DNA of 64,000 nucleotides from Caulobacter sp. BP25. GTDB taxonomy: Bacteria > Pseudomonadota > Alphaproteobacteria > Caulobacterales > Caulobacteraceae. A program made the position numbers and the translations under genes. Below are positions 47,083 to 54,733 of the stretch, one piece after another. The stretch spans positions 124,001-188,000 of the forward strand of contig NZ_PEGH01000009.1 of the NCBI RefSeq assembly GCF_002737755.1. The letters run 5' to 3'. Below the pieces are notes generated by a model. The model saw nothing but the letters and a program-made list of their open reading frames with translations. It was not told the DNA's origin and ran no database searches. The number at the start of each line of letters is the position of its first letter. Positions within the stretch are counted from its first letter, which is position 1.

Positions 47083-48203
47083 CCGAGTACGATTTCGACG
47101 CCGTCGTGGTGGGAGCCGGGGCCGTGGGCCTGGCCTGCGGTTATGCGCTGGCCCGGCGCGGCCTGGTCGTGGCCGTGCTGGAGGCTGAAGGCCACATCGG
47201 CCAGGGCGTCTCGTCGCGCAATTCCGAGGTGATCCACGGCGGGCTCTACTATCCGACCGGCTCGCTGAAGGCGCGGCTGTGCGTGCAGGGGCGACGGCTG
47301 CTGTACGCGTTTCTCGACACGCACGGGGTCGCCTACAAGCGCTGCGGAAAGCTGGTGGTGGCGACCAGCCAGGACGAGATTTCGCGCCTCGACGCCATCT
47401 GGGACCAGGCCCTGGCCAATGATGTTGAGGGTATGGAACGGCTGACGGGCGAGCAGGCGCAGGCGCTGGAGCCGGGCCTGAACGCTCACGCGGCCCTGCT
47501 GTCGCCGGAGAGCGGCGTCTTCGCCAGCCACGACTACATGTTGGCCCTGCAGGGCGAGATCGAGGCGGCTGGCGGGGCGGTGGTGCTGTCGACGCCGTTC
47601 GAGGGCGCCGAGCCGATCATTGGCGGCTTTGGGGGCTGCGGCTTCAAGGTGCGGGCGGGTGGGGCGGACCCGACCAGCCTGACCTGCCGGTATCTGGTCA
47701 CGGCGCCGGGTCTGTCCTCGCAGGATGTCGCCGGCCGGATCGAGGGCTATCCGGCGGACCACATCCCCAAGGCCCACTACGGCAAGGGCGTCTATTTCCG
47801 CCTGACCGGCAAGGCGCCGTTTCAGCGGCTGATCTATCCGCCGCCGATCCACGGGGCGCTGGGCACGCACTACCGCAACGACCTGGGTGGCCAGGCGGTG
47901 TTTGGACCAGACCTGGAATACGTTCCCGCGCCAGACTATTCGGTCGATCCCGCCCGCGCCGAAGCCTTCGCGGCCTATATCCGCAAGTTCTGGCCAGGCC
48001 TGCCCGACGGCGCCCTGCAGCCCGACTACGCTGGCGTGCGGCCTAAGCTGCATGGGCCAGGCGAGCCTCAGCCCGACTTCCAACTGCGCGGCGCCGACGA
48101 TCATGGGCTGGAGGGCCTGATCGCCCTGTTCGGCATCGAAAGCCCTGGACTGACCAGCTCGCTGGCGATCGGGGAAGCGGTGGCTGCGCGTCTAGCTGGC
48201 TAA
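47079..48203 (+). CDS. FAD-dependent oxidoreductase, L-2-hydroxyglutarate oxidase-like
   Basis: This 374-residue flavoprotein has an N-terminal dinucleotide motif (DAVVVGAGAVGLACGYALAR), the SSRNSEVIHGGLYYPTGSLK signature of the LhgO/L-2-hydroxyglutarate oxidase group, and a C-terminal FAD finger (GLIALFGIESPGLTSSLAIG). It likely oxidises a 2-hydroxy acid or D-amino-acid-like substrate. Its start codon overlaps the ParE stop by 4 nt, so it is translationally coupled to the toxin. Its 3' end overlaps the convergent methyltransferase by 12 bp. Confidence 0.88.
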   Translation: MTEYDFDAVVVGAGAVGLACGYALARRGLVVAVLEAEGHIGQGVSSRNSEVIHGGLYYPTGSLKARLCVQGRRLLYAFLDTHGVAYKRCGKLVVATSQDEISRLDAIWDQALANDVEGMERLTGEQAQALEPGLNAHAALLSPESGVFASHDYMLALQGEIEAAGGAVVLSTPFEGAEPIIGGFGGCGFKVRAGGADPTSLTCRYLVTAPGLSSQDVAGRIEGYPADHIPKAHYGKGVYFRLTGKAPFQRLIYPPPIHGALGTHYRNDLGGQAVFGPDLEYVPAPDYSVDPARAEAFAAYIRKFWPGLPDGALQPDYAGVRPKLHGPGEPQPDFQLRGADDHGLEGLIALFGIESPGLTSSLAIGEAVAARLAG

Positions 48204-49049
48204 TGCGTTCGGCGTCTTGGGGCGCATGAACAGCCACGGCGTCGGCTGGCCGCGCCACTCCCAAAGCGACAGCAGCATTTCGATGTGGCTGGCTTCGCGA
48301 AGCTCCTGGGGCAGCGTCACCCGGGGCGCGTCCTGGTCGATGCGCTGGATGTCGTGGGTGGGCTGGAAGCGCTGGATCAGCCGATCTGTGACGCCGGGAC
48401 GGGCGCCGGGATGGGTCTCGACGATCAGCGAGAAGCCTTGGAGGGCGGGGTAGCGGTCGGGGTGGAGCAGTTCATCCTCGAACCCCTCGGCGTCCATGAA
48501 GACCAGGGCGTTTCGACCTTCGAACGGCGCGAAATCCTCGCCGGTGAACTCGCCGCCGACCTCAAGCCGGTCTTCGACCCCGTTGGCCTTGGCCAGCAAT
48601 GCGCACCGTCGGCGCGCGACATCGTCGATATCGTGGGCATGAACGCGCGCCTTGGGGAAGATCCGCGCGAAGCCGACCGCGTAGTAGCCCTCGGCGCAGC
48701 CGATATCGATCACGTGGTCGGGCGGGTTCTGGCGCAGCGCCGCGATCGCGGGCGCCAGCTCAGCCTCATAGGTTCCCAGGAGCCGTGGCAGATAGGCGCC
48801 CTCGGCCGCGTTGACGCAATAGTCCATGCCCTCGAACGGGCCGCTGCGGATGCGCGTGCTGACCTGGACCAGTCGCCGCGACCAGCTTTCCGTCACCCAC
48901 TTGGCGCCCGCGACCAGGATGCGCGCCATCTTCTTCTCCGTCGACGAGGTGTCGTCGTCGAGGAGCTTGCGGACGTGCTCGGCGTAGTCGTCATCTCGGC
49001 TCAGGATCGACCTCGCGATCAGGAGAAAGGGACGGGTCTTGCGGTGCAA
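48192..49049 (-). CDS. FkbM-like class I SAM methyltransferase
   Basis: This protein is about 285 residues, with a Rossmann methyltransferase core: motif I HVIDIGCAEGYYAVGFARIF (about 111-130) and the later acidic HAHDIDDVAR motif. The helical N-terminus (LARSIL..EHVRKLLDDD) is unusual. The likely start is TTG at 49049, with no strong Shine-Dalgarno, so the 5' end is uncertain. The substrate is unknown; its neighbour is a GT4 glycosyltransferase, suggesting a glycan or cell-surface methylation. Confidence 0.75.
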   Translation of the reverse strand: MHRKTRPFLLIARSILSRDDDYAEHVRKLLDDDTSSTEKKMARILVAGAKWVTESWSRRLVQVSTRIRSGPFEGMDYCVNAAEGAYLPRLLGTYEAELAPAIAALRQNPPDHVIDIGCAEGYYAVGFARIFPKARVHAHDIDDVARRRCALLAKANGVEDRLEVGGEFTGEDFAPFEGRNALVFMDAEGFEDELLHPDRYPALQGFSLIVETHPGARPGVTDRLIQRFQPTHDIQRIDQDAPRVTLPQELREASHIEMLLSLWEWRGQPTPWLFMRPKTPNALAS

Positions 49050-49173
49050 TCAGCAGCTAACCGCAAACTAACCCTCAACGTAAAGTGTTGAAGTCGCCGA
49101 GTGGTTCCTTCGGAAACGCCGGGCTGAACCCTTGGTAGGGCTCCGCGCGTTGACACCAGGCGCGGGCGCCACG

Positions 49174-50253
49174 ATGGTCCCGGCCCGCAACGCCGCCCCG
49201 GAGCCCGTCTTGAGCAACATCCTGCACGCCATGCTGGGCAAGGGGCTGGGCGGTCTGGAGCAGGTCTTCCTCGACTATCAGCCGATTCTGGAAGCCTGGG
49301 CCGCGCGCCACGGCGGGCGCTGCATCGGCGTGGTGCGCCAGGGCGGCAAGGTCGCGGCCGCGCAAGGCTCGCGCACGCCGCCACTCGCGACCATGCCGGC
49401 CTACACCGACTGGGATCCGCTGACGGTCGGCGCGGCCAGGGCCTTGGTCCGCGCGGCGCGGCCCGACCTGATCCTCAGCCACGGCCAGCGTCCGGCCCGG
49501 GTCTTCGCCAAGGTCGCGCCGGTCGGCGCCGTCCAGGCGGTCTGCGTGCACAAGCCGGTGTTCGATGTCCGCCCGGGCGTCCACTATCTATGTGTCGGCC
49601 AGCATCTGGCGCGGCTAGCGGTCGAGCGTGGCGCGCCCGCCGACCACGTCCATTTCATTCCCAACGCCGTGACGCCGCCCACGGCGCGCGCCGAACCCTT
49701 CACGCGGTCCGAGGGGGCGATCCGCATCGTCGCCGCCGGTCGCCTGCATCCCAAGAAGGGCTTCGACGTCCTGATCCGCGCGGTCGGCAAGCTGCGCGCG
49801 TGGGACCTGGATGTGGTCTGCGAGATCGCCGGCGAGGGCGATGAGCGCGGGGCGCTGGAGAGCTTGATCCGCGAGCTGGACCTCGACCCTTGCGTCAAGC
49901 TGGTCGGCTGGACCGACGACGTCGCCGGCTTCCTGGCCACGGGCGACCTCTTCGCCTTTCCCTCGCACCAGGAGGGCTTTCCACTGACCCTGCTGGAGGC
50001 GATGGCGGTCGGCCTGCCCGTGGTCGCCTCCGAGATCGAGGGACCGGTCGAGATGATCAAGGAGGGCGTCAACGGCCGCCTGGTCCCGGAAGACGACGCC
50101 GATCGCCTGGCCGAGGCGCTGGGTGAGCTGATCGGCGACCGCGACGGCGCGCGACGATTGGGCCAGGCGGCCCGAACCTTGGTGCTGGAACAGTACGGTC
50201 CCGACCAGCTGGCGCGGCGCTTGGAAGCGGCGCTGGACCGAATGCTTTCGTAG
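49174..50253 (+). CDS. GT4-family glycosyltransferase
   Basis: This 359-residue GT-B fold protein has the acceptor-lobe start LSNILHAMLGKGLGGLEQVF. The donor lobe carries RIVAAGRLHPKKGFDVLIRA and FAFPSHQEGFPLTLLEAMAV, followed by GLPVVASEIEGPVEMIKEGV: the EGFPLTLLEAMA (EX7E) motif that binds the nucleotide sugar. It transfers a hexose to an unknown acceptor and is probably the partner of the adjacent methyltransferase. The start is set at the ATG at 49174; a TTG at 49132 could extend it. Confidence 0.9.
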   Translation: MVPARNAAPEPVLSNILHAMLGKGLGGLEQVFLDYQPILEAWAARHGGRCIGVVRQGGKVAAAQGSRTPPLATMPAYTDWDPLTVGAARALVRAARPDLILSHGQRPARVFAKVAPVGAVQAVCVHKPVFDVRPGVHYLCVGQHLARLAVERGAPADHVHFIPNAVTPPTARAEPFTRSEGAIRIVAAGRLHPKKGFDVLIRAVGKLRAWDLDVVCEIAGEGDERGALESLIRELDLDPCVKLVGWTDDVAGFLATGDLFAFPSHQEGFPLTLLEAMAVGLPVVASEIEGPVEMIKEGVNGRLVPEDDADRLAEALGELIGDRDGARRLGQAARTLVLEQYGPDQLARRLEAALDRMLS

Positions 50254-50322
50254 AGCGCGGGACGTAGGCGCTGGGCGAAAGTGTGTGCGGTTTCGCCGCC
50301 CGAAGCGCGCAGACTCTAAGAC

Positions 50323-50351
50323 TTGATGCGAAGCGCGCTTGGGCGTATGAC
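50323..50351 (+). promoter_or_regulatory. tRNA promoter
   Basis: TTGATG at 50323-50328, a 17-bp spacer and TATGAC at 50346-50351 lie about 20 bp before the tRNA. This is a good sigma-70-type match with ideal spacing. Confidence 0.65.
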
Positions 50352-50370
50352 CCCCGTCCGTCCTGGCGAT

Positions 50371-50447
50371 GGCTGGGTAGCTCAGATGGTTAGAGCGGTG
50401 GATTCATAACCCACAGGTCGGCGGTTCGATCCCGCCCCCAGCCACCA
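50371..50447 (+). tRNA. tRNA-Met (CAT)
   Basis: This 77-nt cloverleaf has acceptor arms GGCTGGG and CCCAGCC, D-arm TAGCTCAGATGGTTAGAGC, anticodon loop TTCATAA (anticodon CAT), T-arm CGGCGG-TTCGATC-CCGCC, and an encoded CCA. The first base pair G-C fits elongator tRNA-Met; tRNA-Ile2 (lysidine) is the less likely alternative. It is the integration target of the element to its right: its 3' half is read, in antisense, as the last codons of the recombinase gene. Confidence 0.93.
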
Positions 50448-52026
50448 ATCGGAACCCACTTTCGTTCCGATTTTCTTCCCAGGACGGTCTCATGAAATCC
50501 GCGAGGCGGCCGACGAGCGTGATCTCGATCGGCGCGCCGCGCGCCTGGTCGAGCGGCTTGATCTCGATGCGGTCGATCAGGCCGCGAACCAGTTCAATGA
50601 CCCTTCGGTCGTCGGCGGTCGGCCGCCCGTCCTTCAGCTCGGCCAGGCGCTCCTGCAGGGCGCGGACCTGCTCTGCGTAGAACTCGGCCGCGCGGGGATG
50701 GAGCGTAGTCGGCGCCTTGTCGTCGGCGGCGCTCAGCTGCGCCTCGAGCTCGGCCTTCTCGGCCTCGGCCGACACCAGGCGCGCGCGCATCGCCGGCGTT
50801 TCCGTGCCCTCGCAGATGGCGTCGACCAGGCGCGCGATCGAGCGGTTCAGTTCGGCCAGGCGCTTCTCGAGCGGCGCGCGGCGCGCGCGATCGGCGGCCG
50901 CCGCGGCTTCGTACTCGGCGTGATAGGCGCGGACGTAGGCGGCGACGGCCGCCGGCGACAGCATCTTGGCCCGCAGGCCTTCCAGGACGCGATCCTCGAC
51001 CTCGGCGCGTTTGATGCTGCGGCGGTTGTGGCACGACCCGACGCCCTTGCCGACATAGACGGAACAGACCAAGCGCCCCGGCCCCTTGATCGTGTAGTTG
51101 CCGCCGCATTCGGCGCACTTGAGCAGGCCGGAGAAGAGGCCCGGCTTATGGCGGTTGGCCAGCTGGGGCGCGCGGCTGGGCCCGGTAATTGCGAAGCGCG
51201 CCTGGACGGCGTCCCAGTCGGCCTGGTCGACGATGCGCAGGCGCGGGACGTCAACGCGCTTCCATTCGCTCTCGGGCCGGATGCGCTGGACGCGCTTGCC
51301 CGTGGCGGGGTCCTTCTTGAGGTCGAAGCGGTTCCAGACCTTGACGCCGACATAGAGTTCGCAGCGCAGGATCCCGTTTGCCCGCTGGCGGGAGCCGATC
51401 ACCGACGTCGCGCCCCAGGTCCCGCCGCTGGGGGACGGGATCTTGTCGTCGTTGAGCACGCCGGCGATCTCGACGGCGGTCAGGCCCTGGGCATAGCCCT
51501 GGAAGATCCGGCGCACGACGGCGGCCTCGTCCTCGACGATCGACATCTCCCCGCCCGGCGCCGAGCGATAGCCGTAGATCCGCGCGCCGGTGGCTAGGCC
51601 CTTCTCGGCGTTGGCGTGCATACCGCGCTTGGTCTTGGCGGACAGGTTGTCGAGATAGAGCTGAGACATCAGCCCCTCGATCGCGACATCCATCAGCTGG
51701 ACGCGATCGGTGCGCAGGGTGGCGATTCCGATCCCGAGGTAGGACAGACGCTCGAACGCGCGGGCGTTGTCGGCGAGGTTGCGGAACAGGCGGTCCTGGT
51801 GCTCGACCAGGACCAGGTCGAAGGCGCGCTGTTCGGCGGCCGCCATCAGCATGTTGACGCCCGGCCGGTTGGCCATGTGCGCGCCAGAGATGGCCGCGTC
51901 GGTAAAGGTGGCCGCGATCGTCCAGCCCCGCGCCTCCGCATGACGCGTGCAGATGGCCAGCTGGTCGGCGATCGACGCTGGGTTCTGCTTGTCGTCGGAA
52001 TAGCGGGCGTAGAGCGCGACGCGCAT
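50404..52026 (-). CDS. Large serine recombinase (integrase)
   Basis: This 540-residue site-specific recombinase has an N-terminal resolvase domain with the catalytic serine at residue 10 (MRVALYARYSDDKQ). The Recombinase domain (about 155-270) and zinc ribbon (LLKCAECGGNYTI, SVYVGKGVGSCHN) follow, then a coiled-coil (EKRLAELNRSIARLVDAICE). The last about 14 residues, VAGGGIEPPTCGL, are the antisense translation of the tRNA 3' half, so the coding region was completed by integration. It is the distal gene of a long leftward operon. It likely mediates attP x attB insertion into this tRNA gene. Confidence 0.94.
   Translation of the reverse strand: MRVALYARYSDDKQNPASIADQLAICTRHAEARGWTIAATFTDAAISGAHMANRPGVNMLMAAAEQRAFDLVLVEHQDRLFRNLADNARAFERLSYLGIGIATLRTDRVQLMDVAIEGLMSQLYLDNLSAKTKRGMHANAEKGLATGARIYGYRSAPGGEMSIVEDEAAVVRRIFQGYAQGLTAVEIAGVLNDDKIPSPSGGTWGATSVIGSRQRANGILRCELYVGVKVWNRFDLKKDPATGKRVQRIRPESEWKRVDVPRLRIVDQADWDAVQARFAITGPSRAPQLANRHKPGLFSGLLKCAECGGNYTIKGPGRLVCSVYVGKGVGSCHNRRSIKRAEVEDRVLEGLRAKMLSPAAVAAYVRAYHAEYEAAAAADRARRAPLEKRLAELNRSIARLVDAICEGTETPAMRARLVSAEAEKAELEAQLSAADDKAPTTLHPRAAEFYAEQVRALQERLAELKDGRPTADDRRVIELVRGLIDRIEIKPLDQARGAPIEITLVGRLADFMRPSWEENRNESGFRLVAGGGIEPPTCGL
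50447..50474 (+). terminator. tRNA terminator, inside the integrase 3' end
   Basis: AATCGGAAC-ccactttc-GTTCCGATT is followed by TTC, directly after the CCA of the tRNA. It lies inside the last codons of the recombinase gene and may be part of the left attachment site. Confidence 0.7.
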
Positions 52027-52028
52027 GG

Positions 52029-52190
52029 CTAGAGAGCTTTGGACTCGGTCCGCCCAGCCGCGCGCTGGGCGGCGGCATAGTCGCGGCGAGCGTTGGCGCG
52101 CGCAAGGGCCTGGATGATGGCCAGGATCTCGGGCTCGAGTTCCTCCCCCGGCGCGGTCGGCCGGTCATATCCTCGCGCGCGCTGGGTCAT
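52029..52190 (-). CDS. Small protein upstream of integrase
   Basis: This 53-residue protein contains EPEILAIIQALARANARRDY, a helical, alanine- and arginine-rich stretch. It ends 2 bp before the recombinase start and overlaps the next gene by 4 nt. By size and position it could be a directionality factor, but no domain is recognised. Confidence 0.5.
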   Translation of the reverse strand: MTQRARGYDRPTAPGEELEPEILAIIQALARANARRDYAAAQRAAGRTESKAL

Positions 52191-52387
52191 TCGCAAAGCG
52201 GCTCGTCGACCAAATCGACAAGGCCGCGATCCATGCCGCAGTACAAGCAGTACACGACGCCTTGGACGTCGCGGGGGACAGCGACGTCCTTGTGGCAGTC
52301 CGCGCAGATACCTCCCTTGGGGTGGTGGTCCAGCTGGGCGAGATTCCGCAGATGCCACGGCCAGCAGACGTTGGCGGCCCGGGTCAT
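52187..52387 (-). CDS. Small zinc-ribbon-like protein
   Basis: This 66-residue protein has two CxxC pairs, GGICADCHKDVAVP and VVYCLYCGMDRG, forming a likely zinc ribbon. The start at 52387 overlaps the upstream gene stop by 4 nt. A longer in-frame reading to 52585 would overlap the neighbour heavily and is not preferred. Function is unknown. Confidence 0.6.
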   Translation of the reverse strand: MTRAANVCWPWHLRNLAQLDHHPKGGICADCHKDVAVPRDVQGVVYCLYCGMDRGLVDLVDEPLCE

Positions 52388-52806
52388 CGGCTTGCGACCT
52401 CCAGCTCGAGGCCGGTCCAGGGGCGCGCCCGACGGATGGCGGCGACGTAAGAAGCTGGCCACCGAACCTGCGCAAAGGCGCATCGCCGGCAGAGCGGATC
52501 GCAGTCGGCGAACATGTCGAACGACGGCTTCCACCAGATCTGGTCGCCGGCGGGAATGACGCCGTCGCCCGGGCAAGCCGAGCATGTGTCGTTGATCCCG
52601 TCGGCGACCTGGTCGTCGAGGTCGAAGTGGGCGCCGAAGAGTGTTGCGCTGCCGCGCCGCGTGGAGCGGGCCGGAGCATCGGTGTTTGATTCATCCGCAA
52701 CAGCGCAGGCCGAGCAGAGGTCAAGGCCGATCCAGTGGCACGGAACGCCGCCGACGACGCAAGCGCGGTCATCGGTGCACCCGCAGATCCTGCAGGCGCG
52801 GATCAT
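52384..52806 (-). CDS. Cysteine-rich hypothetical protein
   Basis: This 140-residue protein begins MIRACRICGCTDDRACVVGG and continues with LCSACAV, DTCSACPGDG and DCDPLCRRCAFAQ: at least four CxxC-type pairs, probably two or more zinc sites. Similar small Cys-rich proteins occur in phage early regions. It overlaps the genes on both sides by 4 nt. Confidence 0.65.
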   Translation of the reverse strand: MIRACRICGCTDDRACVVGGVPCHWIGLDLCSACAVADESNTDAPARSTRRGSATLFGAHFDLDDQVADGINDTCSACPGDGVIPAGDQIWWKPSFDMFADCDPLCRRCAFAQVRWPASYVAAIRRARPWTGLELEVASR

Positions 52807-53177
52807 CGCCCAGCCTCCGTCCTGGCTTGATGCCTGGCCAGGGTCATCAGGCGCCCCGTTATCGAATTGTGCCGTCGGTCTAGGGCCTTCGCGATCGCGC
52901 TCACGCTCGCGCCCTGCGCCTCCATTTCCAGGAGCTTGGCGTCATCCTCAGCCGTGAAGCGCCGTACTGTGTGATCGCCCCGGCTGACCGATTGCGGGCC
53001 ATCCGCGAGCGGTTTAAGGGCCCGAGGCTTGGGTGGTTCGGCCCCCAGCCGCAGACAGTGCCAGCTCACGGTGCCTATCGAACACCCAAGCTTCCTGGCG
53101 ATCACCGCATATGACCGGCCTCGTTCTCGCATCTGCACCATTTGGTCGAAATCGCTGGGGCTAAGGCGTCGGACCAT
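52803..53177 (-). CDS. HTH protein with two GcrA-like segments
   Basis: This 124-residue protein has two homologous HTH-like segments: FDQMVQMRERGRSYAVIARK (about 10-29) and EDDAKLLEMEAQGASVSAIA (about 75-94) followed by DRRHNSITGRLMTLARH. The second resembles the GcrA N-terminal HTH, and a double HTH is a common phage layout. It may be a DNA-binding regulator or packaging accessory. It overlaps the downstream gene by 4 nt (52803-52806). Confidence 0.55.
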   Translation of the reverse strand: MVRRLSPSDFDQMVQMRERGRSYAVIARKLGCSIGTVSWHCLRLGAEPPKPRALKPLADGPQSVSRGDHTVRRFTAEDDAKLLEMEAQGASVSAIAKALDRRHNSITGRLMTLARHQARTEAGR

Positions 53178-53180
53178 GGC

Positions 53181-54290
53181 CTAGTCCCTCCCCGGCATGC
53201 CGTTGTGCTCGACGCCGTCCAGCAGCCGGCCGGCGGCCTTCTTGCCGACCTCGAACATGAGCATGGAGCCCTCGCCCGCCAGATCCTCGCGCGGGTCGCC
53301 TGGGCGCGGCTGGTGGCCGTCTCTGCTCAAGACCAGGTTCGCCACCTTGCAGCGGCGACGCCCTTCCGGATTGCTCTTCGGCGCCGGGTGATAGAGATCG
53401 TCCGACATACCGTCGGCCATCTGGCTGACCGGAAGCCAGTTGCCCCATTGCTTGAACAGGAACGGGACGCCGGCGTTCGCGCAGTCGTCGCGGATCCGCG
53501 TCGCCCAGTCGGGGTGCATGGGGCGCGATCCTGGCCCGCTTTCGCCGCCGACGACGACCCAGTCGAGGCCTTCATGCCAGGGACCGTCGCCGCTGTCCCA
53601 GTAGCCGTCGCCGGCGTCGTATTCGTAGATATCGCCGGCGTTCAACGCGTCGAACCGCCAATCCATATCGGCGTCCTCGGGCACATGGATTGGCGCCTTG
53701 AGACGGGTCAGGTTCAGCGGCCCTAGCAGTGGCTCGGCCGAGATCCAGCGTTTGGCCGCCGGCGTCGCCAGCAAGATCGGGATGCGTTCGTCAGCTCTCG
53801 GTTTGTCCTCGACACTGACGCCCAGGTGAACGTTTGGCAAAGGCCAGGGGGCGTTGTCCAAGGCTGAATGGCCGGTGCCGAGCCGGCGCGCCGGCAGCGC
53901 GTCGATATATCGCTTGGCCTCGTCGGGTCGCTTCGTCAGCACCTGGTAGGTGTGATGGGCCGCCTGGGCCATGATGGCGAACACCTTGTCGATCCAGGAC
54001 CAAGGCACCTGTTCGGCAAAGAGATCGGCGTGCGCGCAGACGAAGATGTTGCGCGGCCGCGTCCAGCGAAGTGGCGCCCGCAGCTCATCCTCGCGGAGAC
54101 GCACTTCGCCGTTCCAGACCGGTCCAGCCTTGGTCTCGATCGTCAGGCCTTCGCGCGTGGGATGGTTCTTGAGGCGCGTCCCGGCGAGCCGCATGGCGTA
54201 GCAGTTGGTGCAGCCCGGGCTGATGACGCTGCATCCGATGATCGGGTTCCAGGTCGCGTCGGTCCATTCGATCGCGGTGCGGTCGCTCAT
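53181..54290 (-). CDS. Phage Gp37/Gp68 family protein (DUF5131)
   Basis: This 369-residue protein has the conserved family start AIEWTDATWNPIIGCSVISP followed by GCTNCYAMRLA, a three-cysteine motif in the DUF5131 family found on phages and islands. HHTYQVLTKRPDEA, SVEDKPRADERIPILL, GLDWVVVGGESGPGSRPMHP and VPFLFKQWGNW are also characteristic. Function is unproven; homologues are often paired with TcmP-type proteins, none seen here. The start at 54290 follows GGGAGAAA. It overlaps the upstream gene by 4 nt. Confidence 0.88.
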   Translation of the reverse strand: MSDRTAIEWTDATWNPIIGCSVISPGCTNCYAMRLAGTRLKNHPTREGLTIETKAGPVWNGEVRLREDELRAPLRWTRPRNIFVCAHADLFAEQVPWSWIDKVFAIMAQAAHHTYQVLTKRPDEAKRYIDALPARRLGTGHSALDNAPWPLPNVHLGVSVEDKPRADERIPILLATPAAKRWISAEPLLGPLNLTRLKAPIHVPEDADMDWRFDALNAGDIYEYDAGDGYWDSGDGPWHEGLDWVVVGGESGPGSRPMHPDWATRIRDDCANAGVPFLFKQWGNWLPVSQMADGMSDDLYHPAPKSNPEGRRRCKVANLVLSRDGHQPRPGDPREDLAGEGSMLMFEVGKKAAGRLLDGVEHNGMPGRD

Positions 54291-54733
54291 AGTTTCTCCC
54301 CATCGAGTGAAGGGGCGGCATCGAGCATCGCGTGCCATGCCGAAACGCATGCGCTTTCGTTCGGCCCTCGCTGGCTCAAACTCGAAGCGAACCAGGCCGC
54401 GATTTCGGCTTTCGAAAGGCGGAGGCATTTCCAGTGCGCGCGCCACATGGCCTCGGAAGGATCGCGTGGAACCGCGACCCAGCCCTCCGGAAGCCCCACA
54501 ACGGAAGATGCGGCGGTTACCGCCGCGCGGACCGGAAGCCCCACAACGGAAGATGCGGCGGTTACCGCCGCGCGGAACTCATCAACGGTGAATTCAAGCG
54601 GCTCGTCGTGGCGGATCTCACGGCCGAACTTGGCTGTGATGAATGCTGTTATCGAGTCGGATGCATCCACCTTTCGGTCTTGACCCGCGACAGGCGCGCC
54701 CTGCTGAGCGGCGTTGACGGCGGCGCCTGTCAT
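54287..54733 (-). CDS. Hypothetical protein with in-frame 15-residue duplication
   Basis: This 148-residue protein contains FTVDEFRAAVTAASSVVGLP followed by a second RAAVTAASSVVGLP, the product of a 45-bp tandem duplication (54487-54576), then EGWVAVPRDPSEAMW. The tail holds a WKCLRLSKAEIAAWFASSLS helix. It starts with MTGAAVNAAQ at 54733. It overlaps both neighbours by 4 nt, and no function is recognised. Confidence 0.6.
   Translation of the reverse strand: MTGAAVNAAQQGAPVAGQDRKVDASDSITAFITAKFGREIRHDEPLEFTVDEFRAAVTAASSVVGLPVRAAVTAASSVVGLPEGWVAVPRDPSEAMWRAHWKCLRLSKAEIAAWFASSLSQRGPNESACVSAWHAMLDAAPSLDGEKL
54487..54576. repeat. Two perfect 45-bp tandem copies
   Basis: Copy 1 is 54487-54531 and copy 2 is 54532-54576, starting CCGGAAGCCCCACAACGGAA in both. 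The period is a multiple of three, so the reading frame of the host gene is kept. Confidence 0.95.
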
